Shown here: positions 1 through 6,755 of the stretch, piece by piece
Numbering within the stretch: position 1 is the stretch's first letter
How the letters are laid out: each line of letters starts with the position of its first letter
Assembly (NCBI GenBank): GCA_016934535.1
Contig: JAFGSQ010000017.1
Coordinates: forward strand, 1-10,020
Direction: 5' to 3'
Length of the DNA stretch: 10,020 nucleotides
From: a candidate division WOR-3 bacterium
Lineage (GTDB): Bacteria > SDB-A
Translations under genes and position numbers: made by a program
The notes under the pieces: model-generated
What the model saw: only the letters and a program-made list of their open reading frames with translations
Databases searched by the model: none
Told to the model about the DNA's origin: nothing

Positions 1-62
1 ACGCACTGGACTCAAAATCCAGCGGGGTTCGCTCCATATGGGTTCGATTCCCATCTCCGGCA
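1..62 (+). tRNA. tRNA-Leu, anticodon CAA, 5' part outside the window
   Basis: Only the 3' portion of the tRNA is present. The anticodon stem is 6-10 paired with 18-22, and the 7-base loop at 11-17 puts anticodon CAA at 13-15, which reads the leucine codon UUG. A long class II variable arm follows: 24-27 (GGGG) pairs with 32-35 (CTCC) around a TTCG tetraloop, as expected for leucine tRNA. The T stem is 38-42 with 50-54, enclosing loop TTCGATT. The 3' acceptor strand is 55-61 and the discriminator base is A62, the normal leucine discriminator. No CCA is encoded, so the end must be added enzymatically. The D arm and 5' acceptor strand lie before base 1. The gene ends directly against the stop codon of the opposite-strand gene. 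Confidence 0.93.
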
Positions 63-2276
63 TTATCTCCCGTATTTTATGATCTCTTCACCCTCGTATT
101 CGTTTTCTGTCCTCTGAACTTCCTTGAAATTTCCGGAAAGAAACCGGGCAATCCCGCTTTCTGTTTGTTCATTTTGATAATATTTGATTTTTCTGACAAA
201 AAACACGTCTCCGGAAACTTTTACAAGAATTTTCTTCGCCGGTTCTTCGAACGGTTCGGTTTTATTGTACTCAATTCCCAGTGTATCCGCTATGAGTCGC
301 GAAGTCTCTTCATTTTTATAAAAATTCTCAGGTTCGTCGCGTACAACAGCGAAATCCGCGGTTCCTTCGTCTTTTTTCCGAAACCTGATAAAATCCTTGT
401 ATGAACGTAAAAAAGAAGACGCCTCAAGAAAAAAGTAGAAAAACAAATTGACGTCCGACAAAATTTCTTTTGCCGCATTTTTTTCAACAGAACTGATGAG
501 TGACGCCGCGAAAATCGCCTTCAAATTGAGATCTTCAATTTTTCCGATTTCTTTCGCTATCGAAGCGGCGGCCCAAGCATTCCTGGCCGTCGTCAGGTTG
601 ACTTCCCTGAATTTAACTAAAAAATAACCTCCGTCATATTCGCACGAGTCCAGTAGTTCCTTGAAAGCTCTGAAATCGTTTTCGTGAAATTTAACAGGTG
701 ACGCTTTCCTTATTGAAGAAAACGGACACAAAAGGTTTGAACAGAGAAGTTCCGCCGCGTCCGTTCCGATTACGTGCCTGTAAATGACTTTTTCAGATCC
801 GCAGGAAGAACAACTCCTGCCCGAAAAATAGAATTTCCGGGAGTATTCGCTGAACGTTTTTCTCATTGCCGCAAGGTTCGTTTTAAAATTTCTTACGAAC
901 AAAAATTCCTGTTTTCTGTTTTCAAAAGAAATTTCAGAGATTATCTTTTCGGACAATCTAGCGCTCACAAGCGAAACCGATCTCCCCGCCCCGGAAAGCA
1001 TCCGGCACACATCCCGGCCTCCGTCCGCCGAAAAAACAGTTCCCTTTTGTTTTTCTTTTGTCGAATCAGTTAATACGTCCCTGAGTGTGAACAATACCCC
1101 TTCGGAAGATTTCGACGGCACGTTCATGACGGTTTGTCCGGACACGCTTTCGTCTGCGAAAGATCCGGCTTTTTCTGCTTCCAGAGCGTACACTTTTAGT
1201 TTGACGTCTTTCAAAATGAAGTGCAGTCTGTCTCCTTTGGAAAGTTCAAGGCTTTCTATGAGCTTTTGCGCGCGGCAGAGTCTTTTTTTGGATTCTTCGT
1301 AATCGACGAGCATTTTTTTTCCAAAAACTTCGATTATTATCTGCGTGTCGGTGTCGGGGAAAAATTCGTAGACAAGCGGCCTCAGGACTATGTAGCCGTC
1401 TTTGAGGGATTTTTCCGAAACAGGATTGGTCGTGTAATCTTTTCTCGCTCCGGGCTGGTAGAGGGATCTCGATTTCTCGTATTCCCATTTTTTTAAGTGC
1501 CAGAATCCCCTTCGAGAAGAGGCAAATCTGCTGTCTTCAGTCAGGGCAGACGAGAGGGTGTTGGACTTGAATTCGATGCCGAATTTACTGACGAGAATTT
1601 TTTTTAATTCCCTGAAAAGCATCGGCTTTTGCTTCTCGGCGAAAACCGAATGAATCATTTCAGTGACATTGCTTTGTAAATGCCTCGAAGCTGATTTCTC
1701 AGGGGCTATTATTGATTTTCCAAGATTAGTGACCGCTTTTCGCTTTATCAGTCTGGAAAGCTCGGCGTAGAAACCGCCGTCGGGATTGACGTAAATTCCA
1801 GAAGAAACGGCGACGTGCTCCGCCAGGTTGTTTCTGTGCACAGGTGTTTTGTGTTCGTTGAAAAATTCTATTATTTTTGAAGAAAAAAAATCCCCTATGT
1901 TTGCCGTCGGTAAGTCCTGATTTTTCAGCGCAAAATAATCGCTAGTTCCCCATCTGACAAAATTGTTTCCTACGAGGACTTTTTTCACCTGGAATCCATC
2001 CTGCGGTTTTATATGCCTTGAGCCGACCAGACAAGCAACTATCTGGGGCACATACATCGGTCTTTTTCTGATTTCGAGGATGGACGCTATCTCGTTTTTG
2101 AGGCTGAGCTCGCTCTCCGACCTGCCGACAACTCTCCAAACACCGTTTCCGTCGCTTTCAAATCTGCTGTCCTGACTCATCAAAGCGTTGACAGTTCCCG
2201 GGTTGACTATAATGCCCGATTTTGCAAGAAGATCCGATATATCCTTGTAATGAAGGTTCGGATTTTTTTCAAGCAC
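63..2276 (-). CDS. Multi-domain protein with four tandem HARE-HTH-like winged helices and a zinc ribbon; function unknown
   Basis: I do not recognise the whole protein. Read from the GTG at 2276 it has 737 residues. Four winged-helix-like units of the HARE-HTH type occupy about residues 1-50, 57-118, 128-194 and 201-263. Units 1 and 4 match best: both have a DSRF motif (36-39, 248-251) followed by a Gly-aromatic-Trp-like strand. A beta-rich segment lies near 293-370, with a Leu-Glu-Leu-x-x-Gly-Asp turn at 343-349. A zinc ribbon follows, with C489, C492, C512 and C517, then a helical region (562-632) and a C-terminal domain ending in a charged tail. There is no signal peptide or membrane segment, so it should be cytoplasmic. 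HARE-HTH domains occur in the RNA polymerase delta subunit and in DNA-modification-linked proteins, so nucleic-acid binding is likely. No catalytic motif is visible. It lies downstream of the macrodomain gene. The true start is probably further upstream, at CTG 2303, because helix 1 of the first unit is encoded between 2303 and 2276. Confidence 0.85.
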   Translation of the reverse strand: MLEKNPNLHYKDISDLLAKSGIIVNPGTVNALMSQDSRFESDGNGVWRVVGRSESELSLKNEIASILEIRKRPMYVPQIVACLVGSRHIKPQDGFQVKKVLVGNNFVRWGTSDYFALKNQDLPTANIGDFFSSKIIEFFNEHKTPVHRNNLAEHVAVSSGIYVNPDGGFYAELSRLIKRKAVTNLGKSIIAPEKSASRHLQSNVTEMIHSVFAEKQKPMLFRELKKILVSKFGIEFKSNTLSSALTEDSRFASSRRGFWHLKKWEYEKSRSLYQPGARKDYTTNPVSEKSLKDGYIVLRPLVYEFFPDTDTQIIIEVFGKKMLVDYEESKKRLCRAQKLIESLELSKGDRLHFILKDVKLKVYALEAEKAGSFADESVSGQTVMNVPSKSSEGVLFTLRDVLTDSTKEKQKGTVFSADGGRDVCRMLSGAGRSVSLVSARLSEKIISEISFENRKQEFLFVRNFKTNLAAMRKTFSEYSRKFYFSGRSCSSCGSEKVIYRHVIGTDAAELLCSNLLCPFSSIRKASPVKFHENDFRAFKELLDSCEYDGGYFLVKFREVNLTTARNAWAAASIAKEIGKIEDLNLKAIFAASLISSVEKNAAKEILSDVNLFFYFFLEASSFLRSYKDFIRFRKKDEGTADFAVVRDEPENFYKNEETSRLIADTLGIEYNKTEPFEEPAKKILVKVSGDVFFVRKIKYYQNEQTESGIARFLSGNFKEVQRTENEYEGEEIIKYGR

Positions 2277-2299
2277 CGAGAATATTTCTGTCGCGATGC

Positions 2300-2815
2300 T
2301 CAGATGCGCTCCGTTTTTGAAAGCACATCAAGATAAATTTTCAGGTCTTCGTCTGAAAAACAGACAAAGACTACCTCTTCTGGAAAAAAGTGTTCTTCAG
2401 AAAATTTCAACACGGTTGACACCGCTGTTTCTGCGGCCGCATTTTTAGGATAACCGTAAACGCCTGTGCTCACAGCTGGAAAAGCAATTTTTTTTATCTT
2501 GTTTTCCTCCGCCAGAAGAAGGCAGTTTTTGTAGCAATCTTCCAGAAGATCTGCTTCTCCTTTGTCTCCTCCCCTCCACACCGGACCGACCGTGTGTATT
2601 ATGTATTTCGCTTTCATCTTGAAACCGGGAGTGATTTTGGCGCCGCCGGTTTTACAACCACCCAATTTTCTGCAGTGATCGAGAAGCTCAGGTCCTGCGG
2701 TCCTGTGGATTGCGCCGTCTACTCCTCCCCCGCCGAGAAGAGCCTCGTTCGCCGCGTTGACAACGGCTTCACTTTCAATTTTCGTTATGTCGCCTCTGAC
2801 GGCAGAAATTTTCAT
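2300..2815 (-). CDS. MacroD-type macrodomain protein (ADP-ribose / O-acetyl-ADP-ribose hydrolase)
   Basis: This is a single-domain, 171-residue macrodomain protein, which is the usual length for the YmdB/MacroD class. Visible signatures are GDI at 8-10, VNAAN at 19-23, the Gly-rich GGGGVDGAIH at 28-37, and STGVYGYP at 116-123, which form the ADP-ribose pocket. N23 and D33 keep the spacing of the residues implicated in hydrolysis in E. coli YmdB and MacroD enzymes. Family members remove ADP-ribose from acidic residues or deacetylate O-acetyl-ADP-ribose in the cytoplasm. The ATG at 2813-2815 follows a GAAGGG stretch, closer than usual. Its TGA (2300-2302) overlaps a possible CTG start of the downstream HARE-HTH gene, so the two are probably co-translated. 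The family call is firm. The physiological substrate is unknown, and no ADP-ribosyltransferase is visible in the window. Confidence 0.95.
   Translation of the reverse strand: MKISAVRGDITKIESEAVVNAANEALLGGGGVDGAIHRTAGPELLDHCRKLGGCKTGGAKITPGFKMKAKYIIHTVGPVWRGGDKGEADLLEDCYKNCLLLAEENKIKKIAFPAVSTGVYGYPKNAAAETAVSTVLKFSEEHFFPEEVVFVCFSDEDLKIYLDVLSKTERI
2309..2312 (-). promoter_or_regulatory. Ribosome binding site supporting a CTG start for the HARE-HTH gene
   Basis: On the minus strand GGAG lies five bases ahead of a CTG codon (2301-2303) that is in frame with the HARE-HTH protein and overlaps the macrodomain TGA as CTGA. The conventional GTG start at 2276 has no purine-rich site ahead of it. Between the CTG and the GTG the frame is open and encodes S-I-A-T-E-I-F-S, which fits helix 1 of a HARE-HTH unit. 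This argues for CTG initiation, but a CTG start is rare and cannot be proved from sequence. Confidence 0.5.
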
Positions 2816-2848
2816 TTACCCTTCAAAAACATTGTGGATTTTATAAAA

Positions 2849-2857
2849 ATTTTAACA
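2849..2857 (-). promoter_or_regulatory. Possible extended -10 element for the macrodomain/HARE-HTH operon
   Basis: The minus strand reads TGTTAAAAT, a TGn extended -10 followed by TAAAAT (2849-2854), about 34 bases before the macrodomain ATG. No good -35 is visible at 16-18 bases. A second A/T hexamer, TATAAA at 2840-2845, is an alternative. The region is AT-rich, so chance matches are likely. Confidence 0.3.
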
Positions 2858-2863
2858 TATAAT
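2858..2863 (+). promoter_or_regulatory. Consensus -10 box for the M14 carboxypeptidase gene
   Basis: A perfect TATAAT lies 47 bases before the GTG start at 2911, implying transcription from about 2870 and a 40-base leader. The -35 is weak: TGGATT at 2835-2840 has the right 17-base spacing but a poor match, and TTGTGG at 2832-2837 is 20 bases away. The only alternative for this gene would be read-in from elsewhere, and nothing on the plus strand is upstream. Confidence 0.45.
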
Positions 2864-2900
2864 CCGAAAAATCAGCACCAGGATTTTATCACATATTTTT

Positions 2901-2906
2901 AGGAGG
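2901..2906 (+). promoter_or_regulatory. Strong Shine-Dalgarno site of the M14 carboxypeptidase gene
   Basis: A full AGGAGG is followed after four bases by GTG at 2911. This decides the GTG start, and the reading from it gives a clean signal peptide. Confidence 0.8.
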
Positions 2907-2910
2907 TTGC

Positions 2911-4947
2911 GTGAGAGTCTTCGCATTTTCCGTCCTATTTATAATGTTAGCTTTATCAAGTATTTTACCCGCCCAGGGGTACAAATATCATTCGTATTAT
3001 TCAATTTTAGCTCAGTCTGGACTGGACGTTGATAGAATCCGGAGTGTCGAGGGGATTCTGATAGTCGGCAGAAACGACAAAAATATTTTCGTCGCGGCAG
3101 ACGATATTTCTGCTTCAAAAGTCGCTTCTCTCGGTTACGTGATAACCAAATCCTCGCAGGATGAAATTTTCGGCGCTCCGCTTGACGGTTATTACCACAC
3201 TTGGTCACAAGTCATGAGCGAGATAGATTCTTTCACAGAAACTTATCCGAACATAGCAAAGTGCGACACCATAGGTTTTTCAGTTCAAAACAGACCCATC
3301 ATCAGAGTTAAAATCAGCGACAATCCCGGCCAAAACGAACTCGAAGGCAGGATTCAGTTCAACGGTTGTCATCACGGAAACGAAAAGATTTCGACCGAGA
3401 TAAATCTGTATTTCATGCGTTATCTCTGCGAGAACTACGGCGTCTTGAGCGAAGTGACATCTCTCGTAGACAACAGGGAGATATATTTCGTCCCGGTAGT
3501 CAATCCCGACGGTTTTGTCTTGAATCAGAGATACAACGCCAACAATATAGATCTCAACCGCGACTACGGATACCACTGGTTCAACGAGAGCGGCGCCTCG
3601 AATCCTTTTTCTGAACCTGAATCCAGAACGATGAGGGACGACTTCATCTCGACAGGCTATTCAATTACACTCGATTATCATTCGACGGCTTCTTACGTCA
3701 ATTACCTGTGGGATTACTCTCCGAGAATTGTGCCGGATTACTACGAAGTGGTGAACATGTTCTCTCTTCCATACGCCGATTCAACCGGTTACACGCCCAT
3801 AAAAGGTTACGATTGGTACCAGATAGCGGGTTCATGCCAGGACGCAACCTACGGCCTTTTCGGCATTCTCGCCGTGACAATAGAATCTCAGATGCCTGGA
3901 GATCCCGACCCGGAATGCCTTAAAAACAGGGGCGCGATGAAATACGTCGCGAAACTCGCCGGATACGGCATACAGGGCTACGTGCTCGACTCCGTCACCG
4001 GACAGCCTGTCGAGGCAGTTCTTTTCTTTCAAAAAGGTTCAGATCCGAAATGGCCTGTCAATTCGAGCGCTCTGTCTGGCGATTATCAAAAAATCCTTTC
4101 TCCGGGAACTTATTCAGTAACTGCTCACGCGCCGGGTCATGTTTCAAAGACTTTTTCTGTCCAGGTTTTAGCCGACACATCAATAAGGCAGGATTTCCAT
4201 CTCGCACCATCGGACAGCCGTTTCGGAATGAGAATGATGTGCGCGAGACAGGAATACAGCAATTTCAGCAACACCACTTACACTTTCGACGCCCTGGGAC
4301 CCGCTGATGGAATTGCCATGTCTATGAACAGGCAGGGCTACGCGATAATAGATTTCGGAGAAAATTTCCCCGTGACAGACGTTGCGGGATACGATCTGAA
4401 AGTCTGCGAAGCAAACGACGGAACTGCTGATTCCTGTTTCGTTTATGTTGGCAACACTCCCGAATACGCCGGAACGTGGATTTATCTGGGAAAAATCTCG
4501 GGTACGGACAGTTTCGACATCTCCGCGACCGGTCTTTCGCAGGTCAGGTACGTGAAAATAATGGACGACGGAGGTTCGACTTCGGGAGCCAAACCGGGCT
4601 ACGACCTCGACGCCGTCCAGGGCATCAATCAGCCAAATTCGATAGAAGAACCGGTTTATCCCGTCACACCAGGAAACGTCTCTTTTTCTCTGACCGGCGG
4701 CTTTTTTTCGGACAAAGAGCTTTTGATATCAAATCTCAGCACCGAAACCATCAGGGTTCAAATCTCTATTGCTGACGTCTCAGGGAGAGTTGTCGCGTCA
4801 GATGATATAACCGCCGGAGCCGGAACCACTTCATACTCCATCAAAAACAGCACACTCGGCAGAGAGATGACTGGTTCAAACATTTACTTTTTGATAGTGG
4901 AAACCGATTTTATTTCCGAATCGTATAAAATACTTTTGTTCCGTTAA
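2911..4947 (+). CDS. Secreted M14 zinc carboxypeptidase with regulatory-like and C-terminal beta-sandwich domains
   Basis: A 678-residue secreted metallocarboxypeptidase that should trim C-terminal residues from peptides outside the cytoplasm. A signal peptide covers about residues 1-22: Arg near the start, a hydrophobic core, then PAQG. Residues 24-93 look like a propeptide. The M14 domain runs from about 94 to 350. Zinc ligands are H155 and E158 (HGNE) and H257 (YHST). The substrate-binding pair is N216-R217 in NIDLNRD, R189 is in DNRE, and the catalytic base is E325 in TIES, so the active site looks complete. A carboxypeptidase regulatory-like beta domain follows at about 353-433, then a beta-rich domain at 436-572 ending in a YDLDAVQ motif. 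A C-terminal FlgD/type IX-like sandwich (about 588-678) lacks the usual PNPF entry motif. The gene stands alone, divergent from the macrodomain operon and convergent with uvrC. Substrate preference cannot be read from the sequence. Confidence 0.93.
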   Translation: MRVFAFSVLFIMLALSSILPAQGYKYHSYYSILAQSGLDVDRIRSVEGILIVGRNDKNIFVAADDISASKVASLGYVITKSSQDEIFGAPLDGYYHTWSQVMSEIDSFTETYPNIAKCDTIGFSVQNRPIIRVKISDNPGQNELEGRIQFNGCHHGNEKISTEINLYFMRYLCENYGVLSEVTSLVDNREIYFVPVVNPDGFVLNQRYNANNIDLNRDYGYHWFNESGASNPFSEPESRTMRDDFISTGYSITLDYHSTASYVNYLWDYSPRIVPDYYEVVNMFSLPYADSTGYTPIKGYDWYQIAGSCQDATYGLFGILAVTIESQMPGDPDPECLKNRGAMKYVAKLAGYGIQGYVLDSVTGQPVEAVLFFQKGSDPKWPVNSSALSGDYQKILSPGTYSVTAHAPGHVSKTFSVQVLADTSIRQDFHLAPSDSRFGMRMMCARQEYSNFSNTTYTFDALGPADGIAMSMNRQGYAIIDFGENFPVTDVAGYDLKVCEANDGTADSCFVYVGNTPEYAGTWIYLGKISGTDSFDISATGLSQVRYVKIMDDGGSTSGAKPGYDLDAVQGINQPNSIEEPVYPVTPGNVSFSLTGGFFSDKELLISNLSTETIRVQISIADVSGRVVASDDITAGAGTTSYSIKNSTLGREMTGSNIYFLIVETDFISESYKILLFR

Positions 4948-4972
4948 AAACGATTGGTAGAAGCGGGAAAAG

Positions 4973-6742
4973 TTATTCTTCTCTGTTTAGAAATTCGAGT
5001 ATGGTGGCGGCTTTTTTTTCGCTTATGGATTTAATTTGAGTTAAATCTTTTATCGAACTGTTTTTGATATTTTCTGTATTTTTGAATTTTTTTCTCAGCT
5101 CTCTGGCCGTCTTCTCTCCGACGCCGGGAATTTCCAAAAAAGAGGACTTGAACAAATTTTTTGTCCTTTTCTTCCTGTGAGCGGTAATACCAAACCTGTG
5201 ACACTCGTCCCTGATTCTCTTCAGAAGAAAAAGTACGGGAGAAAAACCGGGAAATGTCATCATATTTCCGTCCTCGAAATGTACGCTTTCGAGTCTTTTC
5301 GCAATCGAAATTGTTTTTACGTCAAGACCGGAATATTTCATTGCCGAAACAGCCGATTTGAGCTGTTCGGGTCCTCCGTCTACAATGACGAGATCGGGTT
5401 TTTCAAGGTCGCCGGATATAACACGGTTTGAAAATTTTTCCGCGATAAATCCAACCGCTTTCAAATCGTCGAAACCTTCCGGGATGTCGTATTGCCTGTA
5501 CATGCTTTTGTTCGGCTTCGCGTTCTTGAAACATATCTGGCTTCCTTTTATCTCCCTGAATTTGGTGTGCGAGACGTCGAAACAGTAAATCACAGCCGGA
5601 GTGTTTTCGAGTTTCAAAGCGACGGCGAAATCCCTTAACAGGGGAGGGACGCCTCGTTTTACAGGTACCAGAGCGCTCAAGGCGATTTTTGACGTCTCTT
5701 CAATTTTTTCTTTTTCAAACTGGTTTTTCGGCGTCTTTATTGATGTCCTGACCCCGTGAGTCTCTTTTATCCATTCCTCGAGAAGTTTTTTTTCCTGAAC
5801 ATTTGCGCCGGTTAAAATAATCATGGGCGGTTGTCTCGACCTGTAGAAATCGACGATAAACCTGCCGAGGGCTTCATCGTCGTCGGTCTCCTGGAAAATA
5901 TCCGTCATCACTGGAAAAGCTTCATGGAGTCTTCCTTCCCTTATCTGCATGACGAAAAAACAGCCCTTTCTCCCCCTTCTCGCGAATCCCAAAAGATCCC
6001 TGTCCCTGCCGTCGTTGAAAATGGCTCTCTCTCCGAACATGACATTCTTCATGTGATTTATAGCGTCTCTTTTCTCCGCCGCTTTTTCGTACTCTGTTTT
6101 CAGGGACAATTCAGCCATTTCAGTTTCGAATTTTTTTATAAGCTTTTTGACTCCTCCGGATAAAAAACCGGCAAATGAATTCATACTTTCCCTGTAATCG
6201 GGCAAAGTTATCTTTCCCGCGCAAGGCGCCGAACAGAGCCCTATGTGAAAATCGAGGCATTCTTTCGACTGCAGCGGCCCCTTGCATGACCTGTACCTGA
6301 AATATTTTCTCGACAAAAACAGCGTGTTCCTAAGTGAATTGGGCTTGAGATATGGACCAAAATATTTAGCCCCGTCCTTTTTCACTCTCCTGACGACCTC
6401 CGGATACGGCCATTTTTCCTTGAAATCAATTCTTATGTATGGGAACCTCTTGTCGTCCTTAAGAAGCACATTGTATTTAGGCTTGTGGAATTTTATCAGG
6501 TCGGCTTCGAGAATCAGCGCTTCCTGCTCGTTCTTGAGAGTCAGGAAATCGAGACTTCGTGAAAACTTCAGAAGATGAAAATTTTTCGGGCTATCTTCGT
6601 TGAAATAATTTACTATGCGCTTTTTTATGCTTTTCGCTTTGCCTATGTAAAGAGGCTTTCCATTTCCATCCCTGAAAATATACACGCCGGGTGTGTCCGG
6701 CGCGTTTTTGGCTTTTTCTTTTATCTTTTCTTTGTTTTTCAC
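4973..6742 (-). CDS. uvrC: UvrABC excinuclease subunit C
   Basis: UvrC makes both incisions around bulky DNA lesions after UvrA/UvrB loading. At 589 residues it is the usual length. The N-terminal GIY-YIG nuclease (about 15-95), for the 3' incision, has GVY at 19-21, YIG at 32-34, R42 and the metal-binding E79. A four-cysteine patch (C153, C162, C170, C174) matches the conserved cysteines reported to bind an iron-sulfur cluster in UvrC. The UVR motif that contacts UvrB is near 215-235. The RNase H-like nuclease for the 5' incision has D389 (FDVSH), D455 (IVDGG) and H515 (DECHRFG). A helix-hairpin-helix pair ends the protein (about 535-589). The start is GTG at 6740-6742; an in-frame stop lies upstream with no other start between. 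The nearest purine-rich site (GAGGTGA) overlaps the subtilase stop and sits about 13 bases away, which is long. It is the last gene of the minus-strand run. Confidence 0.97.
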   Translation of the reverse strand: MKNKEKIKEKAKNAPDTPGVYIFRDGNGKPLYIGKAKSIKKRIVNYFNEDSPKNFHLLKFSRSLDFLTLKNEQEALILEADLIKFHKPKYNVLLKDDKRFPYIRIDFKEKWPYPEVVRRVKKDGAKYFGPYLKPNSLRNTLFLSRKYFRYRSCKGPLQSKECLDFHIGLCSAPCAGKITLPDYRESMNSFAGFLSGGVKKLIKKFETEMAELSLKTEYEKAAEKRDAINHMKNVMFGERAIFNDGRDRDLLGFARRGRKGCFFVMQIREGRLHEAFPVMTDIFQETDDDEALGRFIVDFYRSRQPPMIILTGANVQEKKLLEEWIKETHGVRTSIKTPKNQFEKEKIEETSKIALSALVPVKRGVPPLLRDFAVALKLENTPAVIYCFDVSHTKFREIKGSQICFKNAKPNKSMYRQYDIPEGFDDLKAVGFIAEKFSNRVISGDLEKPDLVIVDGGPEQLKSAVSAMKYSGLDVKTISIAKRLESVHFEDGNMMTFPGFSPVLFLLKRIRDECHRFGITAHRKKRTKNLFKSSFLEIPGVGEKTARELRKKFKNTENIKNSSIKDLTQIKSISEKKAATILEFLNREE

Positions 6743-6755
6743 AAGAAAAGGCTTG

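Noticed and set aside
1-62. Integration (att) site at the tRNA 3' end
   Set aside because: No second copy of the T-arm/acceptor sequence and no integrase were seen in the window. Kept only as a question in the findings.
774-1496. Overlapping plus-strand open frames inside the HARE-HTH gene
   Set aside because: The minus-strand frame is continuous, shows internal repeats and a zinc ribbon, and explains the region. The plus-strand translations are low-complexity and Arg/Phe/Ser-rich.
2594-2902. Plus-strand open frame of 102 codons covering the macrodomain gene
   Set aside because: It is a shadow of a gene with unmistakable macrodomain motifs on the other strand, and its translation resembles no protein family.
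4941-4975. Possible terminator between the convergent M14 and uvrC genes
   Set aside because: Only a 4-bp CGTT/AACG stem and a 5-bp AGAAG/CTTCT stem with a 14-base loop are present. Neither is GC-rich or followed by a T run in the right place.
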